A stretch of 64,000 nucleotides of DNA from Dirofilaria immitis (taxonomy: Eukaryota > Nematoda > Chromadorea > Rhabditida > Onchocercidae). This document shows, one piece after another, positions 52,741 through 64,000 of the stretch (position 1 is its first letter; the number at the start of each line of letters is the position of its first letter). The stretch is from positions 1,213,501 to 1,277,500 of the forward strand of contig JAKNDB010000070.1 in the NCBI GenBank assembly GCA_024305405.1, given 5' to 3'. The position numbers and the translations under genes were made by a program. Below the pieces are notes generated by a model that was not told the origin of the DNA, searched no databases, and was given only the letters and a program-made list of their open reading frames with translations.

Positions 52741-55005
52741 TACTTTTCTTCGTCTTTTTCTTCTTTTTCATCTTATTTCTTTCCTCATTTTCTTCTAAAT
52801 TTGCATAGCTTTTCCTTTTTTTTTTTAAAAAAACCATTTCGAGAAAAATTATTTCGAGAAATAAATCGAGAAAAATTCAGTAATTTGAATTATAAGAAAA
52901 AAAACTTATAATATTTTGTGATAATAAATTTAACACGAATGATATAAAATGCTCTCATAATTTTACCTTCTTTCCTACTTCGTTTAGAGCCTTTCTTTTT
53001 TGCTACTTTTTTACTCTTTGATTTTTTTTCTTTTTCTTATCATCTCTATAAATGATCAATGATCATTAAAAAAATGATAAGCAAATTATCAAATGAATTA
53101 TGATAAGTAAATTATCAATCTGTTTAAAAAAATAAATTATCAAATTGTTTTTGTATGATATTTTGACATATTTAAAAATAGACTATCGATTATTTTATGT
53201 AAAATTTTTAGTATTTAAAAAATTGATTATCGATTGATTTTATTTTTATTTTTTTATAAATACTAAAGAAAGTTTCATAGAATATTTTAATATTTAAAAA
53301 TATGCTATCAATTTGTTATTGATAATAATATTTTATTATTATTATAGAATAGTTTATCGATTAGTTATCGATGAAATTTTTGATATTCAAGAGTAGAATA
53401 TTGATTATGGATTGATCTATAATAGATCAAATCTTAAATATCTAAAAAAGTAAAATGGATATATTTACGATAACATACTTGGTAACTTCTCTTTCTGGCA
53501 TACCGCCAATAGTTGATGCTCGAATGCTCAAAGAAGTTTGACCTTCTTCCTGACTCTGTATTGTTTTTGATAAACGACGAGCAATACCAGCTTGTGTTTC
53601 ACCTTCCGCTACTATTGCTGTTTTATCGTCAGTATCTGATGTTCGTGATAATAATCGACCTTTAGGTGAACCGGATTGTTGTGCTTCAGTTCCTCTCTTC
53701 TCCTAAATTCATAATTTTCTTTTTGTTAAGTTTGAATTAATATAATTTTGACATAATTGAATTCTTAAATTTGAATTGAAATAATTAAATTTTAAATTGA
53801 AAAATGAGACAATCATTTATTCCGTTTATCAAGTAGTTCTTATTTTCGTTCAAAAAAAAAGAAAAATAATATCTAAAACGATCAACTCTATATATTGTTT
53901 TGCACTACTATTGATACTTGATAAAGACAATCCTTTAGCCTTTTTTAACGCATAGATTTGGCCAAGATTTGGCCGAAAAATAAATCGCCAAGAAAATAAT
54001 TTATCAATTACCAATTTTTTATTCAAGAAAATTTCAAAAATTAAGCAATATTTTCGATATTTATAGCTAATCAAAAAAATGATTTAAAAAGATCAATAAT
54101 TGATCTAAATGATCAAAATAAATAATTTTATCGACTCGATTTGATAATTTTCAAAAAAATTCTTTTCACCATAATAATGACTGAATTTAATTTTAGACTA
54201 ATTTCTTTTTGTTCTCATTATTTTACTGATAAGATTACTAAAGTAATTAGCTTACTAACATTTATCATACAATTCCTTATCTATAGCTAATAAATAAGCT
54301 ATAGATAGATTTTGAAATTTCACATTCTGCTCAATCAAGCGAAAGAAATTATTTAATAAATAATTAACTTTGCTAAATTATCCATCATTAATTTAGTTGA
54401 TGAAATTAAAAAATTATCCGATTAACGGATCAAATTTATATTTATCACTTTTATCATTTTAAAATTATCTATTTAAACGGATGAAATTTATATTTATCAC
54501 TTTTATCATTTTAAAATTATCTAATTAGCGGTCGAAATTTATATCTAATTTTGTAAGGCTTATGCTAAATTATTCAGCTACTAATTGGCTAAATTGTCTA
54601 TTATTGACTAACTCTGATTGAATTATGATTATCTAATCAATGGGATCTTAACAATTAATTAACTTAATTAACTAAATGGGATAGAAATTTGCATATACCT
54701 TTTGTTTTATAATATCTTGTGACGATATAATTTTTTCCTTCAATATATCACATGCTGAAGTTGACCAATTATTAACCGCTTTTCTACATTCCGGCTATAA
54801 TAAATATGCAATTGTTGTACATATTTGTCATTCATAAAAATTCATTAAATACAGTATTCATTAATTCAAATCTATTAATTAAATAATTACAGTATGCAAT
54901 GATTAAACGTGAAATACGATAGAAATTAAATTGAAATACTTTGGTAGAGTAAAGATAAAAAGCAGCGATAGCTGCCATAGCAATGACAAATGTTACAAAT
55001 GCCAT
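52740..55005 (-). CDS. Unrecognised membrane-anchored protein with Lys-rich tail
   Basis: Function unknown. Exon 1, 55005-54940, starts MAFVTFVIAMAAIAAFYLYS, a hydrophobic stretch of about 18 residues that fits a signal anchor or signal peptide. Exon 2, 54794-54699, gives 32 residues (PECRKAVNNWSTSACDILKE...) and joins in phase 0. Exon 3, 53702-53479, also joins in phase 0 (KRGTEAQQSGSPKGRLLSRT ... IRASTIGGMPEREVTK) and is polar, Ser/Thr/Glu-rich. Downstream minus-strand blocks at 53035-52967 and near 52800-52740 encode very Lys-rich sequence (KKVAKKKGSKRSRKE), but phases do not agree and the stop codon is uncertain. A 0.7 kb triplet array lies just upstream of the start. Nematode-restricted gene is my guess. 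Confidence 0.5.
54415..54550. repeat. About 58-bp tandem repeat, 2.3 copies
   Basis: AAATTTATATTTATCACTTT and ATCATTTTAAAATTATC recur in succession in the intron between exons 54794-54699 and 53702-53479. Confidence 0.75.
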
Positions 55006-55119
55006 CAATTTTTTCTCGACAATCGCCCTATTATTAAATGCATAAATGAAAGCAATAAAATCATTTTATATTTTCATTCGTATTTTATTAGCTAAAAATG
55101 AAATTTTCATTTTTCGAAA

Positions 55120-55850
55120 TATTTTGCATATTTGTTTTCTTTTGCTATTGCTATTCTCATCATTATTGTTATTGTTGTTATTGTTCTTACTGTTGTTTTT
55201 GTTGTTGTTGCTGTTGTTGTTGTCGTTGTTGTCACTGTTGCTGTTGTTATTGTTGTCGTTGTTGTCGCTGTTGTTGTTGTTTTGTTGTCGTTGTTGTCGC
55301 TGTTGCTGTTGTTATTATTGTCGTCTTGTTGTCGTTATTGCAGTCGTTGTTGTCGTCGTTGTTGTTGTTGTTGTCGTTGTTGTTGTCGTTGTTGTCGCTA
55401 CTATTGTTGTTGTTTCTACTGCTGTGCTGCCGTTGTTGTTATTATTATACTGTTATTATTTTGTTGTTGGTGCTGTAGCTGTTATCGTTATTGTTGCTGT
55501 TATTGTAGTTATTGTTGCTGTTGTTGCTGCCTTGTTGTCATTGTCGTTGTTGTCGCTGCTGTTATTGTTATTGTTGTTGCTGTTGTTATTACTAATAGTG
55601 TTATTGTTGTTATTATTGTTGCTATTATTGTTATTGTTGTTATTATTGCTTTGTCGTTATTACTGTTGTTGTGGTCGTTGTTGTTGTTGTTGTTGTTATT
55701 GTTGTTGTTGTTCCTGTTGTTGTTGTTGTTGTTGTTGTTACTGGTATTGTTGTTGCTGTTGTTATTATTATTACTGTTATTGTTTTGTTGTTATTGCTAT
55801 AGTTGTTGTTGTTGTTGTTTTCGTTATTGCTTTCGTTGTTTTAACGGCTA
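55120..55850. repeat. Large imperfect GTT/GTC/GCT triplet array
   Basis: About 730 bases in which nearly every third-base register is kept: GTT dominates, mixed with GTC, GCT, ATT and ACT. All three plus-strand frames stay open for long distances, giving artefactual poly-Val, poly-Leu and poly-Cys frames of up to 270 codons. The minus strand reads as AAC/CAA/ACA triplets. It sits in the 5' flank of the minus-strand membrane-protein gene. I see no splice-linked coding use. Confidence 0.9.
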
Positions 55851-55859
55851 GTAACTAAA

Positions 55860-57736
55860 TTAAACAAATTTAAATTCAAGAAAAAAAGCAATTAAATCAA
55901 AAAAATATATCTTTTAAAGATTTTTGATTACAAAAATAAAAACATAACTTTTCCTAAAAAATTTAATCAATAAATTTTGATTGATTACGATAACAAATAT
56001 ACCGTAATCATTTGTTAGATAATAAAATTTCAAAAAAATAAAAAACGAACTGTTAATTTAAATCGATAAAATATCAAATTTTTTTTTATAAATAACATTT
56101 TCTTTCCAATTAATCATTTGATAATAAATTAAATATTAATTATTGTACGAACGAATAAAATACAATTTTTGAAAAAGAAAAAAAATTAATTTTTATTATT
56201 AAATTTTTACAACAGAAAAAAATTATTACACAAATACAATATAAAACTATGTACCGACAAAACAATGAATAGATGAAAGAGAGCGAGAAAAAAAGGTTAA
56301 TTAATATTTTATAATTCGGAAATAATATTTAAACAAGAAAAAGACAAACGAAAATTTATAAATAATATCACAAAAGTTGAAAAAGGAAAAAAACATTATC
56401 AAAATTGGAAGGAAAAAGATAAAAAAAAAAACAGACAGAATTAATCAAACATTTTAAGATTTTTTTTTCTTCAGATTTTATATGATAAATGGACTTTTTC
56501 CTTTTTTTTTTTTAATTTTATAAATTACTTTTGAAAAATAGAAATCGATGAATTTATTTGTTAATTCCAATAGCTATTTATTGAATGGATGAATTTTTTT
56601 TCTTTTTTCTTTTTCTTTCTCAAATAATCATTTTATTTTTATTCAAATGTATGATTGTTGTTTTCGATTTTTTTCTTTTTCAGTAAAGACAAGTTTACAT
56701 ATTGTCGAGAATATTTTATAGCACTAATTTTATTCAAACTTATTTTCATCCATTAATAATTGATATCAGATAAGTTCTATGAATTTCTAGTGATATTTGA
56801 AAGATTATATAATTTCAAAAATATCATATTCATTTTTGTTTCTTATTTTTTTCATCATTAAATAAATAATTTTTTTTTTTCAAAAATTCCATTAATCATA
56901 TTTGTTTAGAATTATTTTGCTATTTTTGAAAGAACTAAAATGGCAGAATTTAATAATTATCACAGAAAAAAATATAACGATATCGTTAATTGTAGCGGAA
57001 AATTATTTGAAGAAAAGGAAAGAAATTTTTGTTATATTTTCAAATTTTTGATTATTTTGAAATTTGAAAAATTCGAAAAAAAAAACAACAAAAAGAAAGA
57101 GCAATTCCAATTTCCATAATTTTTATTAAAAATGTACAAAAAGAAAGAAAAATAAAAAGTAAAAATTTGATTAAATTTTATGTCTTTTTATAAATCAAAG
57201 TTTTGCGGAAAAAAAGTTTTAATTTCATCAATTTTAATTTCTACAAAATTATTAAAATTTATTTTTTTTCTGATTGCAAAAAATAAAAAGGAAAGCAAAA
57301 TAGTAAACATTGCAAAACAGTGATAATATATTATTTACCATTATCAAATCTATCACAGGTTTGTCAAAGAATATAATCTAATCAACTGATTGATATTTTA
57401 TGATAAATAGATGATTTATAATGGTGGATTACGGTAGAATAGATTGATGAGCTTTTCCTGCCATCATTCCCTCAATTTATCAAAAGGCTTACCGAAACAC
57501 ATGCAAATGGGCAATAAATTAATTAGAATGATTTATCTTATCTGATCAATATCTAACTTTCTCTGCTGAATGCCATTTTCATTCTTGTCATATTACAAAT
57601 TACCGTATGAAAGAATGAAAAAGCTACCGTAAGAACTTTGTAATTAACCGTTATATATGACTTTTACACTAACATTGAATTATCTTAAATAAAAATACAA
57701 TTAAAAGTTACTATAAATAATTGTTATCATAAATAA
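55860..57736. other. Intergenic region, no gene recognised
   Basis: Nearly 1.9 kb of A/T-rich sequence with long A- and T-runs, 3' of the OTX gene. No open frame of interest. Confidence 0.45.
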
Positions 57737-60297
57737 TCACTGGTTTATGAATTTCCATGGATCAGTAGCAGCTGCATATGTTGCTGCACTTGTCGGATAT
57801 TGAAAATATTCCATCGGTGTTGGTACGGTCGTTTGATAACCTCCATAGCCTACAACTACGAACGCTAACGTATAATCCAATTTATCTGACGTTAACGTGT
57901 AATCATCGATTTTAGCAACGCTAACATGTTAAATAACAAAAATAAAATTGAATGCCAAGAGAAAAGCATTAACTAATAAGACTTAAAAGAATATACACAT
58001 ACTGTATTCCACTCATTAGGCTAAAAAAAAACATGGAATGACCTTTTACAGTAATCCTACAGTGTCCACAAAAACAATTATTCAATTTTTTCAAAAAATC
58101 AAATCAATTATCCATCATTCTATTATGCTTGATAAGTTAAATTAATTTTGTTAAAATTTATAAAATAAATGCAAAATTTTTTTTTACCATATCCTTGTGG
58201 AAAAGTTGCCTGAGTTGTATATGCTGTTGATGATGATATGGTACCAAAATATGGTGATGGTAAAACATGTAATTTCGATGAATCAATATCAATTGGTGAA
58301 ATCCTCGATTCTGATGTACCTGTTTCGCTTCTTTCTAATTTTATCTAAAAAAAGCAAAGAAATTTTTTTAATCCAAAATAAATATTAATAAAAAGATTGT
58401 TTTCTTTTTTGTTTTTTTTTTAAATTAATCATAATATTACAGGTAAGAAATTATTTCTTTACCTCAACATTGTTTGCATTAGTATTACGGCTATCCGTAG
58501 AAATAGTTTTACTCGATGAACTACCATCATTACTACATGCCGGTACGACATGTAATGCAACTTCATGTTTTGTTGCTTTCTTTGTTGTCGTGCTTTAGCT
58601 CGTCGATTTTTAAACCATACCTAATCATATTCAATACAAATCAATTGATTGATTGAATTCTTTAATCAAATGATAATAAATCAATGACTAAGTCTAAAAA
58701 ATTAAAGCTAAAAAGAAAATGAAAAATCCATGAAAATTAGCCAAAACGATGACGACAAAATGAAAAGTTTTAATTTGCAAATTTAAATTAAATTTCTCGA
58801 AAAACAAAACTCAAGAGTTAACTTAAAATTAACCATTGAAAGAATTAAGACAAAATTAAAAGCTCATTCATGAACTTAAGCTTAATTTTGAACTTACCTG
58901 AACGCGTGATTCGGGTAATTGAATTTTTAGCGAGATTTCCTCACGAATAAATATATCCGGATAACGAGTTTTTGAAAAATAATTCTCTAAAACTTCTAAT
59001 TGAATACGTGTAAATGTTGTTCGTTCACGTCGTTGTTTTCTGAAAAATTTATATTAAAATAATAATCGATTATAATTAATTTCCGGTACAATTATTTAGT
59101 ATCAATTATCGTAAAAATGTCGAGCCGATTAAAGCACAAATTTGGTATTAATTATCATTTCTCGATTAGTTAATTATAACATTTATCATCAATTAATTAT
59201 AACATTTGTCATCAATGCTCATTTTCTTATCATTTTCCGGTATTAAAGTGAAAATTTTTAGAAAGGATTATGAGTTTTAGAACAGTTTTAAAGATTGAAT
59301 TAAACGAGAAAATTTTAATTCCCAAAAGAATTATTAGACGGAAGATTAATTCCAGTTTCTAAATTTGGTAGAAAATTACAAATTTCTTCAATAACAATAT
59401 ATCTGTTATTGATTAATTATGATTAGCAAATAATACTTTGATATGATTGATATTTCAAAATAATATGCGAAATGCAAAGAGTATAACATCTGTAATGATA
59501 ATATATTTCCATTTTCATGAATCAGAATCAGAGAGATTTGATTCATTAATAAGGAAATAAATATGATAGAACTGGTTTTTAGTAAAAAAAAAAAATTTCA
59601 ATCTTAGTACCAATTATATATGATAATCTGAATTTAACAATAGCCGCTGTTATACGGTATCTATTTACTATAACTGCGGAAGTTTGTTTACAGGTTGTTT
59701 TAATTTAAAAAAAAATATTAGACTATGTGTTCTGACGAAAATTTTAAGCAAGAAATGATGATAGCTTATCGTTATGTTGACCTGAAACATCAAGAAGTTG
59801 GCAATAAAATTTAGCTAATAAATGAATTAATTAACTAACTGAAAGCATAAAACGTCGTTTTTCAAAATCTTTCAACAAAACAATTCATACCATTACAGTA
59901 GCGTTAAGGGACTTATTACCGTAAATAATAAATGCTACCGTATAATAATAAATGCTGCCGTAAAAAGTATTGTCTAATAATATCATCTGAAAGATACAGT
60001 TAGAAAGAAATTTTCTTGATAAAAAAGAAGAAAAACTAACCTTGCTACTTGGCTAGCATTCCAGCGCTGTTATTCCGGCAGTTTGACAGTCTGCTAACGA
60101 ATTACCAATATAACTCATTCCGCCGGGTAAAAATTATGCGCTGGAGATGCGGTAAAACCAAGTGCAGCACTTGGCATATGTGGTGCAGCTGCGTATGGAC
60201 CATTTTTAAAATATGCTGCAGCAGCCATATTTGCCGCAGAACTTATATTTGCCGCTGCGGCAGCACTGGTTACGCTCACCGTTGGAATATACGACAT
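57737..60297 (-). CDS. OTX-class (K50 paired-like) homeobox transcription factor
   Basis: Nuclear DNA-binding developmental regulator of the OTX family (C. elegans members: ttx-1, ceh-36, ceh-37, which act in sensory neuron fate). Exons: 60297-60041, 59039-58898, 58620-58463, 58344-58188, 57849-57737. The homeodomain spans the second and third exons: [38 protein letters not shown], then [13 protein letters not shown], with Lys at position 50 of the homeodomain, diagnostic for the OTX/bicoid class. The N-terminal exon has Ala-rich runs ([20 protein letters not shown]). The C-terminus has the DPWKF motif seen in worm OTX proteins. Exon 1 needs three added bases (near 60129, 60065 and 60051) and exon 3 one (58577-58579); with them all exon phases agree. 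The ATG at 60297 follows ATTCTAG|CAA. Which of the three paralogues it is cannot be decided here. Confidence 0.93.
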
Positions 60298-60300
60298 TTG

Positions 60301-60305
60301 CTAGA
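60301..60305 (-). promoter_or_regulatory. Acceptor just before the OTX start codon
   Basis: ATTCTAG followed by CAA and then the ATG. Either an SL trans-splice site or the 3' end of an intron from an upstream non-coding or short coding exon. Confidence 0.4.
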
Positions 60306-61900
60306 ATTTAAGACGAAAAAAAAATGAATCGAAAGAATCCTGATGAAAAAATTCAATAAAATCGCATGAACAACGAAATGAAAATTCACCGGAATCGCAT
60401 GAAATATTATTTAATGTTTGACTTATCATTGACAACGATTATATTACTGAATACAAGAATCCAAAACTTTATTTTATTCAATTCACATTCATTTCTTACT
60501 GTATGTGTGCGAAATATTATTTCATATCAAACAATCATAATTATCCTTAATTATCAATGAAGATGCAAATTAACAGTAATCGCTAAAAATAATTTTCATA
60601 CAACTTCAATCATTTCATTGATTTTTTCGTTTTTATCGCAAAAAAAATGAAATGATAATTGCATTTAACTTCACACTTTTTTTAAAAACTTATTATCAAA
60701 ACAAATGCATTTATACAACTTTTTGGGATACGGTAGAAAAATGCCACAAATATTATTTTGAACGAATTAAAATTTTTTCTATCATTTCATTGGATAGTTG
60801 AGATAAAAATTGTTTTGGAATATTTCGCAGAGTTAAAGCAATCTGCTGAAAAGCCTAAATAACTAAATGATATATTCTTTTTCTTTAATTAAAGCAGTTA
60901 CTGTTTAAAATCCTTCCTTGTAGATGAACAACAATATGAAACAGTTCAAGTGTTGCAAAAGCTGGAGAAGGAATATACAATAAGCTATGATAGGAATGAA
61001 AGGCATGGCAATACTAGCTTCTTGTAATTATCGTATGATAATAATTTGCATTCATTTATAGCTATCATATAGAAGATTCTAACCAATCATATTAATATGG
61101 CTAAATATTCTCGACGGATTGCTTAAATTTAAAAATGATAAATGCGAGGGATAGTGTTATTTAGCATTCTTTCAAAGTTGAAAAAATTCAAAACAAATCG
61201 CTAACTTTTGTCATATGATTTCAACAACAAATTGTAGAATGGGATACTGTATTTCAACAGTGTAAATAATTCTATACTGTACCATAACATTATCTATGGT
61301 ACGGTATAGTATTATTGGTGTAATTTTCAAATAGTTGCTGTAAAATTTGTTCAAAAAAGCAAAAAAATCCAATCAGCTAATCAAAATGACAAAAGATTGT
61401 AAAAGTTAGCATAATAAAAATGCTTTATAAAATAATAATTTTATAATGATTTCTTGAGACTATTTGAAATATTTCAAATAGCATTTGTATATTTGATGAA
61501 GTAATTTGATAATTTCAGATAGGTCAATTTGATCAAACAAATTAGTGACGTAAATGACGTAAATAGTGTACTATAATCGATTGCTTATGATTTCATTATT
61601 TTTTTATCAAATGATTAGAAAGAACATCAATGTGTAATCGAAAAATTTCTTTCCTACGATATTATTTTGTTGTCGCAATCGAGAGAAATAATAAGAATAA
61701 CTTAAATAAACCTATTTATTAATAGATAAAACTAAAAATTGATCATATATATGATACAATTATCATATAATTAAATAATTGAAAAAATCGAATAATTGAA
61801 TAACTGAAATTCATATAATTGAATAATTGAAATTCATATAATTATACAGTAATTTTTTTGTTTTCGCTTCTTTCTTTCAATACATTTTTTCTCAACCGAA
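60306..61900. other. Upstream region of the OTX gene
   Basis: No coding exon recognised. Likely holds 5' regulatory sequence of the OTX gene. Short open frames (for example 60366-60560) lack protein character. Confidence 0.4.
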
Positions 61901-61904
61901 ATAA

Positions 61905-62415
61905 CCTATGACATATAAATAAATATATGTAAAATATTAATAACTTCCTTAATCAGTTCGATTAAAATTGATACTGTAGAAAAATTGAAATCATTTCTTA
62001 ATCGAAATAACCTATGACATATAAATAAATATATATAATATAAAAAGATGGCATAATCAATTTGATTAAAATTGATACTGTAGAAAAATTGAAATCATTT
62101 CTTAATCAAAATAACCTATGACATATAAATAAATATAAACAAAATATAAAAGCTTCCTTAATCAATTTGATAAAAATTGATACTGTAGAAAAATAGAAAT
62201 CATTTTTAATCAAAATAGCCTATGACATATAAATAAATATATACAAAATATAAAAGCTTCCTTAATCAATTTGACCAAAATTGATACTGTAGAAAAATAG
62301 AAATCATTTTTAATCAAAATAGCCTATGACATATAAATAAATATATACAAAATATAAAAAGCTTCCTTAATCAATTTGATCAAAATTGTTATTGTAGAAA
62401 AATAGAAATAATATT
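61905..62415. repeat. About 104-bp tandem array, five copies
   Basis: CCTATGACATATAAATAAAT occurs at 61905, 62011, 62115, 62219 and 62323, that is spacings of 106, 104, 104 and 104. Each unit also contains TTGATACTGTAGAAAAAT and TTCCTTAATCAATTTGA-like words. It lies about 1.6 kb upstream of the OTX start codon. Confidence 0.9.
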
Positions 62416-63645
62416 AAATACAAAAATGAAATAAATGGAACGTAAATAAAAAAAATAGAAAAATAACAAATAAAAACAAACGATTAATAAAAAAAAGGTA
62501 TTAAAAATTAAAATGAACTAATTTTATTGGTAATAAATTGGAAATTAAAAGGATTAAATTAAAATCAACTTTTCCCTATAAGATAATCTGTATTATCTAT
62601 TATTAAAATATTTATTATAAGCCGAAAATCTAACTTTAACCCATTCAAAAGAAGATTTACTCTTTCAATCCTTTTTCTCTTCTCTTTTTTTTATTGTTAT
62701 TATTGTAAAAGATATTTGTATAAGTAAAATATCAGATGTTTAAATGATACTTAAAATATAAGCTTATCTGAAAAACGAATTTTGCTCCACCAAAATTAAT
62801 ATTAACAGTAATACAGTAATAAATATCGCTATTATATTGTTCTTATTAAAATAAAGTCAAAAAGGAAATGGTAGAATAGAATAAAAAAATATATATATAT
62901 ATATGTATATATTTAAATATAATTTGAGTATAAGAATAGATAGTATTTGATAGAAAATTAGTTCTTATAAATATACAAAAAAAAGCTGTAAAATTTCTTA
63001 ATTAGATTGATTGATTCGTTAATAATTGATAAATTAAAATGATAATGATAGAATAGGAATAAAATTTTTGAACCGTTTTCTCGTTTTCTCGTTTGCCGTT
63101 CTATTGACAAAATCAGTCCGCTCATACTACTCGAAAAAGTTAATACCTCATTCGTTGATGCTATGGTAATCAGGATGATCTAGTCGATTTAACCCGCCTA
63201 ACTAATTCGCTGAAACCGTCTAAGCTCGTAATTTAACCAGGCTTAGCTATTATTTTTATCAAATAAATTCTTTCTATCCTCCTCTTTTATCACATATTCT
63301 CGACCTTCTAATCTCTTTTAATCTTATCATTTACTAACATTTATCATTTCTTGTTAAAAATAATATATAATTTATACTACTAATAAGCAAAATTTCATTT
63401 ATACTATAAAAGAATTTGGATGAAAAGAAGAAAAAGTGGAAAAATCGTTTTTTTTTTTTTTGAAGAAAAAGAAAAAAGAGATGAAGATGTGATGGATTAC
63501 GGTATGTCAGCAAATAGATACATATATTTGGTGGGGAGGAAGAGAGATGATGAGATGATGAATGTTTTGTGGACAGAGTTTGAAATGAAAGTAAATCAGG
63601 CAAGAGGAAATCAGTCATTTGATAAATTGGTTGATGACTATTTTT
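62416..63645. other. AT-rich region, no gene recognised
   Basis: Contains an AT dinucleotide tract near 62889-62911. The stretch 63090-63250 is less AT-rich than its surroundings, but no exon is supported. Confidence 0.4.
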
Positions 63646-63785
63646 GCAAATATCATTCATTCCATCATTCATTCATTCATTCATTCATTCGATCATTCAT
63701 TCATTCATTCGATCATTCATTCCATTTCATTCATTCGATCATCCCATACCTATCCCATCCCATCCCATCCCATCTCATCGTTTTC
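63645..63785. repeat. CATT tetranucleotide and CATCC microsatellite
   Basis: CATT repeats interrupted by CGAT at intervals (63650-63745), followed by a run of CCCAT/TCCCA units (63745-63778). The overlapping open frames (His/Ser/Phe/Ile repeats) are artefacts of the repeat. Confidence 0.85.
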
Positions 63786-63884
63786 GTATCCTATATTCAC
63801 CTATATATGATGATATGAAATGATTTCAATTCGTCAATGAATGCAAAGTGCCATGATGTATCACCAACCATAAATATATATATT

Positions 63885-63955
63885 TTCTCACCTACGCATA
63901 TACGCCCACAATATATATATATATTTTTGCCCACGCATACACGCCCACAATCCTT
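63885..63955. repeat. Two-copy direct repeat of about 42 bp
   Basis: CACCTACGCATATACGCCCACAA-like sequence at about 63890 recurs as CCCACGCATACACGCCCACAA at about 63931, each copy next to an AT/TATATA tract. Function unknown; the window ends shortly after. Confidence 0.6.
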
Positions 63956-64000
63956 CACGTATTTACACGCAAAATATTGTTTTCTCCTTTTCTTTTTCAC

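Noticed and set aside
55046..55858. Plus-strand open frames of 126-270 codons with Leu/Val/Cys runs
   Set aside because: They arise from the GTT/GTC triplet array; all three frames are open at once and none has a non-repetitive domain.
63420..63818. 132-codon plus-strand open frame ending in His/Ser/Phe/Ile repeats
   Set aside because: The second half is the CATT microsatellite, and the first half has no acceptor, domain or partner exon that I can support.

Overview
The window looks like a chromosomal segment of a nematode, most likely a clade III (spirurid/filarial-type) worm. It is AT-rich (roughly 70% or more by eye), split by many short GT-AG introns, and nearly every gene start sits just behind a TTTCAG/TTTTAG-like acceptor, as expected for spliced-leader trans-splicing. 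The encoded set (SNAPC4, PPP1R21, PHF10, COA4, ARID4, RNase H, OTX) is animal. The genus assignment is inference.

Layout. Left part, 1-44.5 kb, is gene-dense: SNAPC4 homologue (minus, 773-9249), a small TIR element (9501-9667), PPP1R21/KLRAQ homologue (minus, 10655-16157), PHF10-type SAY/PHD protein (minus, 18232-24400), then head-to-head COA4 (plus, 24872-25580) followed 160 bp later by a C8orf76-like gene (plus, 25741-27319), then a large ARID4A/B homologue (minus, 27842-about 40268), head-to-head with a gene encoding two degenerate RNase H domains (plus, 41121-44500). Right part, 44.5-64 kb, is even more AT-rich and full of minisatellites with units of 29-105 bp; it holds an unrecognised gene (plus, about 45837-51201), an unrecognised membrane-anchored, Lys-rich protein gene (minus, about 52.7-55.0 kb), a 0.7 kb GTT/GTC-type triplet array, and an OTX-class homeobox gene (minus, 57737-60297).

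Roles. SNAPC4 works in snRNA promoter recognition; PHF10 and ARID4 are subunits of SWI/SNF (PBAF) and SIN3/HDAC chromatin complexes respectively; COA4 is a mitochondrial twin CX9C protein; PPP1R21 is an endosomal coiled-coil protein; the OTX gene is a developmental transcription factor. No pathway links them; COA4 plus C8orf76-like is the only pair that looks operonic.

Two things deserve most attention. First, at least a dozen reading-frame breaks in otherwise conserved exons are each repaired by adding one base, usually inside a short run of the same base; this uniform direction points to base under-calling in the assembly, not gene decay. Second, in the unrecognised gene at 45.8-51.2 kb a 47-bp unit containing a 3' splice site and the first codons of an exon is repeated nine times in perfect register, so the intron end carries eight decoy copies of the true exon start.
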